Source: a virus
Length of the DNA stretch: 25,387 nt
Virus record (IMG/VR): IMGVR_UViG_3300048839_000651
Span: 1-25,387 of that record
Reading direction: 5' to 3' (one strand)
In this document: piece after piece, positions 1 through 5,130 of the stretch
Layout of the letters: each line of letters opens with the position of its first letter
Numbering within the stretch: the stretch's first letter is position 1
The notes under the pieces: model-generated
Told to the model about the DNA's origin: nothing
The model's database searches: none
What the model saw: the letters and a program-made list of their open reading frames with translations, nothing else
Translations under genes and position numbers: made by a program

Positions 1-513
1 GAGCTTGGCGTGCCAGTAGCGGAACGTCTCGCCGCGGCGGGCCGGGCAGGGCCGTCCATCGACGACCGGGCCCCAGGTCTCGAACTCCTCGACGTTCTCC
101 AGCACGATCACGCGCGGACGCACCGCCTGCGCCCACCGGATCACGACCCACGCGAGGCCGCGGATCTCCTTGCGCACGGGCGTCGTGCCCTTCGCGCGCG
201 AGAAGTGGCAGCAGTCCGGCGAGAACCACGCGAGCCCGACCGGACGCCCCTGGCACGCCTCCAGCGGGTCCACCTTCCAAACGTCCTCGACGTAGTGCCG
301 CGTCTCGGGATGGTTGATCGCGTGCTGCGCGATCGCTTCGGCGTCGTGGTTGATCGCGATGTCCACGGGGCGACCGATCGCGGCCTCGATGCCGGCCGAT
401 GCGCCACCGCCCCCCGCAAAGGAATCGATCACGAGCTCCTGATCGAAGCTCGCGCGGATCGCGGGCGGTCGGCTGCGGCGTCGCGGGCGACGGTCGAAGA
501 GGGAGGCAGTCAT
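1..513 (-). CDS. DNA (cytosine-5) methyltransferase, N-terminal part (runs off left edge)
   Basis: Transfers a methyl group from S-adenosylmethionine to C5 of cytosine in DNA; in phages this usually protects against host restriction. The visible 171 residues show motif I (FAGGGGASAGIE, residues 32-43, cofactor binding), a motif IV variant (FSPDCCHFSRAKG, 97-109; C101 is the likely catalytic cysteine, with SPDC replacing the usual PPC) and motif VI (ENVEEF, 139-144). The order and spacing fit the family. The target-recognition region and motifs VIII-X lie beyond the left edge. The ATG at 513 overlaps the stop of the upstream HNH-like gene (ATGA), so the two are translationally coupled. The SPDC version of motif IV is familiar from phage-borne enzymes. 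Specificity cannot be inferred. Identification is firm; completeness is unknown. Confidence 0.93.
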   Translation of the reverse strand, partial: MTASLFDRRPRRRSRPPAIRASFDQELVIDSFAGGGGASAGIEAAIGRPVDIAINHDAEAIAQHAINHPETRHYVEDVWKVDPLEACQGRPVGLAWFSPDCCHFSRAKGTTPVRKEIRGLAWVVIRWAQAVRPRVIVLENVEEFETWGPVVDGRPCPARRGETFRYWHAKL

Positions 514-962
514 CCTCCGAGAACTCCGCGGGTGATCCGCTGCGTCCTCTCGTCCTGATTGCACGCCCGACACGAAGCCTCGACGTCAGCCGGTGTCTCG
601 TGTCCCAGCGTGTCGTAGTGGCGGTGGTTCAACTCGGTCGCGACTCCAGTGCAGCCGGGCCCATCGCGCTCACATCGAGGCCTGGCGGTCAGCACCTGGT
701 CCCGGAGCTTCTTCCAGTGCGTCGAGTGCAGAGCGGCCTGATACGCGCGCTTCTTCGAGTTCGGCCGCTTCGTCGCCTTCCTGCGCAGCATGGGGAGATC
801 GCGCAGGAAGGCGCCGTCCATCTCGCGGAGCTCGCGCGGCGGGACTCTGAAGATGCGCCCGCAGCTCTGGGTCTGGCACTGACGAACGACGCGCCGCTGG
901 CCGAAGTCGATGCGCTGGCGCAGCTCGAGGGGGCCGCCGCAGCGGCAGACGGATTCGCTCAT
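510..962 (-). CDS. Zinc-ribbon / HNH-type nuclease-like protein
   Basis: A 150-aa protein with two cysteine clusters. The N-terminus has a zinc-ribbon-like arrangement (C6, C8, C29, C34). The C-terminal third has an HNH-like layout: C97 and C104, then ELNHRHYDTLGHE (110-122), then C131 and C134 (CRAC). This matches the C..C/NH.H/C..C pattern of HNH endonucleases, which cleave DNA using one metal ion. I chose the ATG at 962 because it overlaps the upstream stop by ATGA; the frame stays open to 1034 but that extension would overlap the upstream gene deeply. It directly precedes the cytosine methyltransferase, so a modification/cleavage pair is conceivable, but small HNH proteins are common in phages and no partnership is shown. 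The role is unproven. Confidence 0.8.
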   Translation of the reverse strand: MSESVCRCGGPLELRQRIDFGQRRVVRQCQTQSCGRIFRVPPRELREMDGAFLRDLPMLRRKATKRPNSKKRAYQAALHSTHWKKLRDQVLTARPRCERDGPGCTGVATELNHRHYDTLGHETPADVEASCRACNQDERTQRITRGVLGG

Positions 963-1390
963 GCAGCGCTCGGGCTTCGCGCGTCGCGTCGATCGAGCGC
1001 GGCACTGTAGTCGTGCCAGCGATCGCTCGACCATGGCGCGTCCCTCCGGTCGAGCTGCAGCACGGCGCAGCCGTGGAACGCTGCCATGAAGGCGCGCATG
1101 CCGTGCGCTCCGAACTTCCCGGCCTCGGCGAGCTGCCGCGCCCTACGGATCCAGTATGCGAAGTCGACCTCGTGCACATCGAAACCCCGAGGATCAGAGT
1201 GCACGCCGAGGCACATCTGCTGCCCGAGCGGCGAGTGCTTCTGGACGATGCGTGTCCCCTCGCGCAGGTAGAGGTGGCGGTCGGAAATGGTCCACCAGCA
1301 CGTCGTGCCGGGACGGGCAGAGCCCCAGGCGGTCTTCGGCTCCAGCCTCTCGATCGCTTCGAGGCTCCGCTCGACGACGATCTCCATCAT
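959..1390 (-). CDS. Hypothetical protein, 143 aa
   Basis: I do not recognise this gene. The product is rich in Trp and His (CWWTISDRHLYLREGTRI near residues 31-48; HEVDFAYWIRRARQLAE near 73-89) and looks like a small soluble globular protein with no signal peptide or membrane segment. Two adjacent ATG codons (1390 and 1387) are possible starts; the first overlaps the stop of the upstream 74-aa gene by ATGA. Its own stop overlaps the start of the HNH-like gene in the same way, so it is a coupled member of the leftward operon. Reading is supported by these overlaps at both ends rather than by homology. No function is proposed. Confidence 0.75.
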   Translation of the reverse strand: MMEIVVERSLEAIERLEPKTAWGSARPGTTCWWTISDRHLYLREGTRIVQKHSPLGQQMCLGVHSDPRGFDVHEVDFAYWIRRARQLAEAGKFGAHGMRAFMAAFHGCAVLQLDRRDAPWSSDRWHDYSAALDRRDARSPSAA

Positions 1391-1611
1391 CGAGCGGCCC
1401 GCCACAGGCGCCAGCGCTCGGCGACCGCGTGCAGCCAGCGCCGTACGCGCCGGCGCTCGAGGCGGGTCTGGTGCTTCATCTCCCGCAGCCTCCGGTTGGT
1501 CCTCTCTGCGGCAGGCGTCAGGTAGTCGAGCGCGAAGACGTAGGAGCGCCGCCGGCAGCGGACGAAGTGAAGAGGCTCGTACGGCAGGCGATGCAGGTAG
1601 ATCTCGCTCAC
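1387..1611 (-). CDS. Small basic hypothetical protein, 74 aa
   Basis: Begins with GTG at 1611, which overlaps the TGA of the upstream gene (GTGA), and ends overlapping the next ATG (ATGA). The product is strongly basic, with Arg-rich helical segments in the second half (TNRRLREMKHQTRLERRRVRR, of which the last 12 residues are the most charged) and aromatic residues near the start. Such a composition suits nucleic-acid contact, but no known fold is evident. It would be missed by a scan requiring ATG starts because a longer open frame on the same strand masks the true start. Identification as a gene rests on operon coupling. Confidence 0.65.
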   Translation of the reverse strand: MSEIYLHRLPYEPLHFVRCRRRSYVFALDYLTPAAERTNRRLREMKHQTRLERRRVRRWLHAVAERWRLWRAAR

Positions 1612-1877
1612 GGGATCTGAGCCTCCGCGCGATCCGCGAGGGCACGCCCCCGGTCGCGCTGCTTCGCCTTCGCGCGGATCGCCTCGTTCGCGACGACGAC
1701 GAGCGCGACGAGCGACGCGAGCACGCGGCGCCGCGCCACAGCGGGCACCACGCGAACGAGCTCGTAGGCGAAGGCGCGCGCCGCGGTGCCGAGATCCTCG
1801 ACGGGGCGGGTGTCCTCCATCTGCTCGTCTACGCAGGGATCGGAGGCGAAGAGGCGATCGATGTCGTCGAGGTCCAT
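1608..1877 (-). CDS. Small helical-hairpin protein, possible Acb2/Tad1-like
   Basis: An 89-aa, largely alpha-helical protein. An acidic N-terminus is followed by two helices (about residues 31-47 and 50-72) separated by the turn VVPAVARRR; the second ends in VVVANEAIRAKAK. The layout of helix, proline-containing turn, Arg, helix, then an AN.AI segment resembles small phage proteins annotated as Acb2/Tad1-domain hairpins. Members of that family act as sponges for cyclic nucleotide signals of CBASS and Thoeris defence. Resemblance is by eye only, and the characteristic ligand-binding residues were not verified, so this is a hypothesis. The ATG at 1877 overlaps the upstream stop (TGATG); its stop overlaps the next GTG. 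It has no signal peptide. Alternative: an unrelated short helical protein. Confidence 0.75.
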   Translation of the reverse strand: MDLDDIDRLFASDPCVDEQMEDTRPVEDLGTAARAFAYELVRVVPAVARRRVLASLVALVVVANEAIRAKAKQRDRGRALADRAEAQIP

Positions 1878-2350
1878 CAGCGCGCCGCCGGCATCGCGCC
1901 GTCGCGGTAGACCGACCCGCGCGGGATCTGGGAGCCTGCCGGCCAGAGCCGGACGTCTTCGCGCGGCGCCTTGGAGCGTGTGATCCAGAGCCGCTTCGCG
2001 AGATCGGCTGCGCGGCGGCCGACCAGGTGCCGGTCGAGGCCGAAGGCCTCCGCGAGTTCACGCGATGTGAGTCCCGGCCGCGCTAGCACCGCGTCGAGCG
2101 TCTGGCGGAGCTGGGCCTCGTGCGCGCCGCTGGCTTCGAGCGCGTCGATCGTCTCGTGGCTGCTCTCGGGATCCCGTCTCCGCGCGCGCGGCGGCTTCTG
2201 GCCCGGCGGCCAGTTGTCGAGCGACACGACCTCACCCGCGCGGCGCGGCCGCGAGCGCCACTGCTCGTCCGTCGGCTCCCAGAGGTCCAGGCGACCATTC
2301 ATCCGGGCGCGTCGCTCGATCACGTCGTCGAGCGAGAGCTGCGCCGTCAC
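1877..2350 (-). CDS. Winged-helix DNA-binding phage protein (DPESSH motif)
   Basis: A 157-aa protein. The central segment RRRDPESSHETI (57-68) is the conserved DPxTSHxAA-type motif found in many phage early proteins. A winged-helix domain follows at about 80-140, with the recognition helix region in LTSRELAEAFGLDRHLVGRR (94-113) and a wing near ITRSKAPREDVRLWP. Such proteins are thought to bind DNA, but their exact role is not established. GTG at 2350 was chosen because it overlaps the upstream TGA (GTGA); the open frame extends to 2419 but only by running into the upstream gene. It is the third gene of the leftward operon. Regulator, or accessory replication/recombination factor; not decidable here. 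Confidence 0.8.
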   Translation of the reverse strand: MTAQLSLDDVIERRARMNGRLDLWEPTDEQWRSRPRRAGEVVSLDNWPPGQKPPRARRRDPESSHETIDALEASGAHEAQLRQTLDAVLARPGLTSRELAEAFGLDRHLVGRRAADLAKRLWITRSKAPREDVRLWPAGSQIPRGSVYRDGAMPAAR

Positions 2351-2625
2351 AGCGAGACCTCGGAGCCGTTCGGCTCGGGATAGACGCACCAGAAGCCGCC
2401 GGTCTCGGCGTCGTGGCACTCCATTCCGTCGGCCTCGAGCTGTTGCCGCATCGCGTCGTAGTCGGTGAGATCGAGCACCTCCGAGGACCAGGCGACGGGA
2501 GCCGGCTCGAGCGAGCAGCGCCCGATCAGGAACATCGCGAGCGCCAGGCCGACGAAGGCGAGTACGACGTGGATCACGATCGTCGCCTCGCGATCCGCGA
2601 TCCCGATCAGGTCACGCGGCGACAC
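2347..2625 (-). CDS. Small single-pass membrane protein, 92 aa
   Basis: An unrecognised gene whose product has one clear hydrophobic segment (about residues 15-35, IVIHVVLAFVGLALAMFLI) preceded by a charged N-terminus. A 55-residue polar C-terminal part follows, ending near FWCVYPEPNG. It probably sits in the inner membrane. The GTG start at 2625 lies 14 nt inside the upstream gene and is preceded by a G-rich stretch that could serve as ribosome-binding site. The stop overlaps the next GTG. Early small phage membrane proteins often mediate superinfection exclusion or host takeover, but nothing here specifies which. Confidence 0.7.
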   Translation of the reverse strand: MSPRDLIGIADREATIVIHVVLAFVGLALAMFLIGRCSLEPAPVAWSSEVLDLTDYDAMRQQLEADGMECHDAETGGFWCVYPEPNGSEVSL

Positions 2626-2917
2626 GAGGACCCCCGATCAGGGACCGGAGCGCGCGAGCTCGCGCAGGGGCGCAGTCCTCACAAGCGACGTCGGTGGTGA
2701 CGACGATCAGGTCCGAGCGGATCGGCTGGAACTCGATCGACGCGACGCGGCCGCAGTAGGGCAGGCCTGCGACGGTCTCCCCACAGCGGCCCCGCAGGAT
2801 CCGCCCGTTCGAATCGATCGCGTGCTGGAGGATGTCGGCGCAGTCCGGGTGATAGACGCACCCGGCGATCGAGACGGCAGAGGCCTCGATCGGAGTCTCG
2901 CAGAGCGTGCAGTCCAT
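2612..2917 (-). CDS. Cys-rich, zinc-binding-like protein; first gene of leftward operon
   Basis: A 101-aa protein with cysteine/histidine pairs spaced as metal ligands: C3 and C6 (CTLC), C20-H23-C26 (CVYHPDC), C45 and C55, and C79 and C82 (CEDC). The first cluster resembles half of a LIM or treble-clef finger. No enzyme motif is visible, so protein or nucleic-acid binding is the simplest guess. It starts with ATG at 2917 behind a purine-rich GAGGGGG-type ribosome site and is the first gene after the leftward promoter at 2946-2974. Its expression should therefore be repressed by whatever binds the operators at 2936-2954 and 2983-2997. Function unknown. Confidence 0.78.
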   Translation of the reverse strand: MDCTLCETPIEASAVSIAGCVYHPDCADILQHAIDSNGRILRGRCGETVAGLPYCGRVASIEFQPIRSDLIVVTTDVACEDCAPARARALRSLIGGPRVAA

Positions 2918-2935
2918 TCTCTCGCCCCCTCAGCG

Positions 2936-2954
2936 AATTAGGGCAATCCTAATT
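2936..2954. promoter_or_regulatory. Operator 1, perfect inverted repeat
   Basis: AATTAGG-GCAAT-CCTAATT: 7-bp perfect arms around a 5-bp centre. It overlaps the -10 box of the leftward promoter. The core TTAGG-N5-CCTAA recurs, with small changes, at 2983, 3474 and 3518. The core at 3518 has the same 5-bp centre in reverse complement (ATTGC). Likely bound by the CI-like repressor, the Cro-like protein, or both. Confidence 0.8.
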
Positions 2955-2974
2955 TCGTAGAGTGGCGATTGCAA
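2946..2974 (-). promoter_or_regulatory. Leftward promoter (PL-like)
   Basis: Read on the minus strand: a -35 box TTGCAA (2974-2969), a 17-nt spacer and a -10 box TAGGAT (2951-2946). Transcription would start near 2939 and give a short leader with a strong ribosome site before the ATG at 2917. The -10 box lies inside operator 1. The same box pair and the same spacing recur for the rightward promoter at 3496-3524, which supports both calls. The start point is inferred. Confidence 0.65.
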
Positions 2975-2982
2975 GCGAAACT

Positions 2983-2997
2983 TTAGGGGAAACCGAA
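2983..2997. promoter_or_regulatory. Operator 2
   Basis: TTAGG-GGAAA-CCGAA, one base away from a perfect TTAGG-N5-CCTAA arm pair. It lies upstream of the leftward -35 box, 45 bp centre-to-centre from operator 1 and just after the repressor stop codon. The extended sequence TTTAGGGGA..CCGAAAAA is shared with operator 3, which shows a duplicated site rather than chance. Confidence 0.75.
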
Positions 2998-3003
2998 AAA
3001 CTT

Positions 3004-3501
3004 CTATGTCTCGGAGGCGACCTCGGCGTCGTGGGCGGCGATCGCGCGCCGGCGCGCCTCACGAGTGTGGGCCAGCTCGTGTGAGTCGATCATCCCTCGG
3101 AGTTCGGCGACGTCGAGGCTGTTCATGTAGTCGAGGCGGTCACGGCCGATCGCTTCGAAGAGCTGAAGGAACTTCGCGGTCAGGGAGCGGGGCATAGCGG
3201 TTTCGTCTTCCTGGGCAAACAGCCAGCCAACCTCCGCACCCACCACCCGAGCGAGTCGCTTCCACTTCTGCGGTCTGGGTGTGACACCCTTGGTCATCCA
3301 CTCGTGAACTGTTGGATTCGCCACTCCCATCGCCTTCGCGACGCCGTCTTGGTTGATCCCCGCGTTCTTCATCGACGCGCAGAGGCGGCGAGAGAACTCG
3401 AGACGATCCTCGGTGGTAGCGGCGAGTTTCTTTGCCACGCCGGAAAGGCTAACGGCGCGCGGCCTCTCGGCATTTAGGGGAGTCCGAAAAAACTCTTGCA
3501 T
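3004..3501 (-). CDS. CI-like XRE-family repressor
   Basis: A helix-turn-helix protein with its HTH at about residues 48-75 (INQDGVAKAMGVANPTVHEW). The segment RPQKWKRLARVVGAEVGWLF, characteristic of Cro/CI-type repressors, follows. The C-terminal 65 residues are helical and probably dimerise. There is no S24/LexA-type self-cleavage domain, so release by RecA would need another route. The longest frame starts with ATG at 3501, with GGAG 10 nt upstream. The first 21 residues look poorly protein-like and contain operator 3, so a GTG start at 3438 (144 aa, VAKKLAATTEDRLEF) is a serious alternative. The gene sits between two operator pairs and divergent to the Cro-like gene, the expected position for the lysogeny repressor. 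Confidence 0.87.
   Translation of the reverse strand: MQEFFRTPLNAERPRAVSLSGVAKKLAATTEDRLEFSRRLCASMKNAGINQDGVAKAMGVANPTVHEWMTKGVTPRPQKWKRLARVVGAEVGWLFAQEDETAMPRSLTAKFLQLFEAIGRDRLDYMNSLDVAELRGMIDSHELAHTREARRRAIAAHDAEVASET
3474..3488. promoter_or_regulatory. Operator 3
   Basis: TTAGG-GGAGT-CCGAA, nearly identical to operator 2. It lies upstream of the rightward -35 box and 44 bp centre-to-centre from operator 4. With the long repressor frame it falls within codons 5-10 of that gene. With the shorter GTG start it would be upstream of the gene and could control its transcription. Confidence 0.75.
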
Positions 3502-3524
3502 AGCTCGCGTGCTCCATTTAGGAT
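3496..3524 (+). promoter_or_regulatory. Rightward promoter (PR-like)
   Basis: TTGCAT (3496-3501), 17-nt spacer, TAGGAT (3519-3524); a mirror of the leftward promoter. The -10 box overlaps operator 4. The expected start near 3531 is within two bases of the Cro-like ATG at 3533, so the first gene may be translated from a leaderless message. Confidence 0.65.
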
Positions 3525-3532
3525 TGCCCTAC
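3518..3532. promoter_or_regulatory. Operator 4
   Basis: TTAGG-ATTGC-CCTAC, one base off the perfect arm pair, with the same centre as operator 1 in reverse complement. It overlaps the rightward -10 box and ends immediately before the ATG of the Cro-like gene. Its AGGA (3520-3523) could also act as a weak ribosome site. Confidence 0.78.
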
Positions 3533-3781
3533 ATGGAGCTGCATCCGTTGCGCGAGTTGCGGAAGTCGCTGGGTCTCAACCAGCGCCAGTTTGCCGGCGA
3601 GGTCGGTCTTCACCCGACCTATGTCAGCCAGCTCGAAACGGGTTCGGAGCCCGTTGGGAAGACCACCGCCTTGCGAATCGCCGACCGCTACCGCCTCGAG
3701 ATGGCGCGGCTCGGCATAACGATCGAGGACCTGATGCGCGGCTCGCGGGCGCGGCCCGATCCGGCCGGAGCTGCCGCATGA
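3533..3781 (+). CDS. Cro-like XRE-family regulator
   Basis: An 82-aa helix-turn-helix protein. The HTH spans about residues 16-37 (NQRQFAGEVGLHPTYVSQLE), the classic XRE pattern with the ET/SQLE turn. A helix with DRYRLEMARLGITIEDLM follows, then a short disordered Pro/Ala tail. It is the first gene of the rightward transcript and faces the CI-like repressor, so it most likely plays the Cro role and binds the same TTAGG-N5-CCTAA operators. The ATG at 3533 follows operator 4 directly. The frame is open further upstream to 3353, but that stretch is antisense to the repressor and contains the promoter, so the internal ATG is preferred. Confidence 0.85.
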   Translation: MELHPLRELRKSLGLNQRQFAGEVGLHPTYVSQLETGSEPVGKTTALRIADRYRLEMARLGITIEDLMRGSRARPDPAGAAA

Positions 3782-3939
3782 GCCAGCGCGCAGCGGCCTC
3801 TGTCGACTGGGTCCGCGGGCGGCTGTACGGCCCTGCGAAAAGGTCGCGCCTGCGCGCACCGTTGCCGCTGGTGTCGATCAAGGTCTACCGCAGCGGCCCG
3901 TGCCCACGGGTCCGGTCTCGACGAGGAGCCTCCTCGTGA
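3778..3939 (+). CDS. Small basic protein, 53 aa
   Basis: ATGA overlap with the Cro-like stop supports translation. The product is short and strongly basic (about one quarter Arg/Lys), with a central LYGPAKRSRLRAPLPLVSIKVY segment of which no part is recognisable as a known domain. The final codons overlap a perfect palindrome (3921-3937). It could be a genuine small phage protein or a fortuitous frame downstream of cro; the overlap is the only real evidence. Confidence 0.5.
   Translation: MSQRAAASVDWVRGRLYGPAKRSRLRAPLPLVSIKVYRSGPCPRVRSRRGASS
3921..3937. repeat. Perfect palindrome, 8-bp arms
   Basis: ACGAGGAG-C-CTCCTCGT. The one-base centre makes it unsuited to an RNA hairpin but good for a dimeric DNA-binding protein. 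It lies at the end of the 53-aa gene and opens the structured region that follows. Function unknown. Confidence 0.5.
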
Positions 3940-3944
3940 GGCGA

Positions 3945-4199
3945 ATGGCCCTGCCGCCCGCCCGCCCGAGAGCAACCAGAGAGAGGGCGGACGAACGGCA
4001 GGACGTCTTTACGCGCTGCGATACCGGAAGGGGGGCCGGATCGCAGGGCACGCGCGAAGGGCGCCGGGCGGGATGGTCCGGACCCTTTCCCGTCCGGCCG
4101 CTTCGCGCGCGCTCTCGCACAGGCACTGGTGTACCCGCGTTCCACGGGGAAGGTCATGGCAGAAAACCTTCCATGACCTGCCATCGAGGCGCGGCCTGA
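3945..4199 (+). CDS. Doubtful open frame, 84 aa
   Basis: The frame starts with ATG at 3945 and ends with TGATG coupling to the next gene, which is the only argument in its favour. The predicted product is Arg/Gly/Pro-rich, has no recognisable domain and no regular hydrophobic pattern. The stretch is crowded with inverted repeats (4017-4045, 4064-4097, 4152-4185), which fits untranslated regulatory sequence at least as well. No frame on the other strand is more convincing. Confidence 0.25.
   Translation: MALPPARPRATRERADERQDVFTRCDTGRGAGSQGTREGRRAGWSGPFPVRPLRARSRTGTGVPAFHGEGHGRKPSMTCHRGAA
4017..4045 (+). other. Stem-loop 1 in cro-cII-like interval
   Basis: TGCGAT-a-CCGG (4017-4027) pairs with CCGGATCGCA (4036-4045): ten base pairs with one bulged A and a G-rich 8-nt loop. 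It is the first of three successive hairpins. Confidence 0.55.
4064..4097 (+). other. Stem-loop 2, nested hairpins
   Basis: CCGGGCGGGA (4064-4073) pairs with TCCCGTCCGG (4088-4097), nine Watson-Crick pairs plus one G-U. The 14-nt loop itself contains the perfect palindrome GGTCCGGACC (4075-4084). There is no T-run downstream, so it is not a classical terminator. Confidence 0.55.
4152..4185 (+). other. Stem-loop 3 with alternative pairing
   Basis: AGGTCATGG (4152-4160) and CCATGACCT (4172-4180) form nine perfect pairs. ATGGCAG (4157-4163) can instead pair with CTGCCAT (4179-4185), excluding the first fold. It ends 14 nt before the ATG at 4199, so it could control translation of that gene or act as a protein-binding site. 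Confidence 0.5.
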
Positions 4200-4606
4200 T
4201 GGGGACGCTCCGCGGCGCGCTCTTCGCGACCTGTACGGGGAACCGGAAGGCGATCGCCTCCGAGGCCTTCCCGACTCTCGACGTCGAGCGCGGCGACAAC
4301 GAGATTACCCGGACGCTCGGGGAGAACGCCGACCGCCGGCCGACGCTGGCGCTGATCGAGACGGCCCTCGCGCTGGGTGATCGCGCTCCGTTCGAGGCCT
4401 GGTATGCGGAGCGCTTCGGCGTCGAGATCCGTCCGCGCCGCCGCGACGCCGGCGAGCTGCTCGACCTGGTCGAGACGCGCCTGGCCGCGCTCGACGAGGA
4501 GGTATCGGGCGTTCGTTCGGTGCTGGACGAGCTGCGCATGGCGCAGCGGGTCGGTCCGCATCGCGTGCCGGCGCCGAGCAGCGCCGAGGGGAGGAAGCGA
4601 GCGTGA
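4199..4606 (+). CDS. Putative CII-like phage regulatory protein
   Basis: A 135-aa protein in the position lambda uses for cII (after cro, before the replication gene). The N-terminal part contains NRKAIASEAF and NEITRTLGENADRRPTLALI (35-54), followed by ETALALGDRAPFEAWYAERF. This pattern (basic helix, then a LT/PTLALIE-type helix, then a GD...LA..FG-like segment) is loosely reminiscent of phage regulatory CII family proteins. The C-terminal part (86-113) is a probable coiled coil that would oligomerise. The start is the ATG at 4199, preceded by three hairpins; an in-frame upstream extension to 4073 is Arg-rich and unlikely. The family call is tentative; the gene itself is well supported by its composition and the GTGA overlap with the next gene. 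Confidence 0.6.
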   Translation: MGTLRGALFATCTGNRKAIASEAFPTLDVERGDNEITRTLGENADRRPTLALIETALALGDRAPFEAWYAERFGVEIRPRRRDAGELLDLVETRLAALDEEVSGVRSVLDELRMAQRVGPHRVPAPSSAEGRKRA

Positions 4607-5130
4607 GCGAGTCGGCTCTGCTGGTGAACGTCGAGAACGTGATCAACGACGTCGGTCTACTGATGCGAGTGCTCGGGGTGCCGCAGTCGGAGATCCTCGA
4701 ACGGGCGCTCGAGGCGGGCGTCGACGCGATCCTGGCCGATCCCGAGGTGGACGACCTCGTGCGGCGCCTTCACGCGCTCGACGCTCGAAGGAAGGGAGCG
4801 CCGATCCCCGCGCCGGCGCCGGAGCCGGTTCCTCAGGCGGTCCAGAGGCCGGCCTCACCCGCGAAGTCGGTGATGCCGCCGGTGTCGTCCGCGGAAGACG
4901 GTGGAGATCACGAGCCGGAGGCGACGCAGCGGCCGCTGACACTGCAGGAGAGGAAGAGCGCCGCGATCCTGGTCCGCGAGACGCGCATGAAGAAGAACCT
5001 CTCTCAGGTGCAGCTCGCGACCGAGCTCGGCACCAGCGGCGCCACGATCTCGAACGTCGAGCGAGCGGATACGGCCACGTCGTCCGCTGCTGTGCGAGCC
5101 GCGCTCGCGTGGGCGAAGAAGAACACATGA
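4603..5130 (+). CDS. XRE-type HTH protein with Pro-rich linker
   Basis: A 175-aa protein in three parts. Residues 1-65 are helical, with hydrophobic repeats (NVENVINDVGLLMRVLGVP). Residues 66-112 form a Pro/Ala-rich and acidic flexible linker. A C-terminal helix-turn-helix lies at about 120-160 (LSQVQLATELGTSGATISNV), a standard XRE pattern with DNA-recognition helix SGATISNVE. It begins with GTG at 4603 overlapping the previous stop (GTGA) and ends ATGA with the next gene. Its placement among the early regulators suggests a second transcription factor, perhaps for replication or late genes. The N-terminal domain is not recognised. Confidence 0.8.
   Translation: MSESALLVNVENVINDVGLLMRVLGVPQSEILERALEAGVDAILADPEVDDLVRRLHALDARRKGAPIPAPAPEPVPQAVQRPASPAKSVMPPVSSAEDGGDHEPEATQRPLTLQERKSAAILVRETRMKKNLSQVQLATELGTSGATISNVERADTATSSAAVRAALAWAKKNT

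Noticed and set aside
10-558. Plus-strand open frame at the left edge
   Set aside because: The minus strand encodes clear methyltransferase motifs over the same bases.
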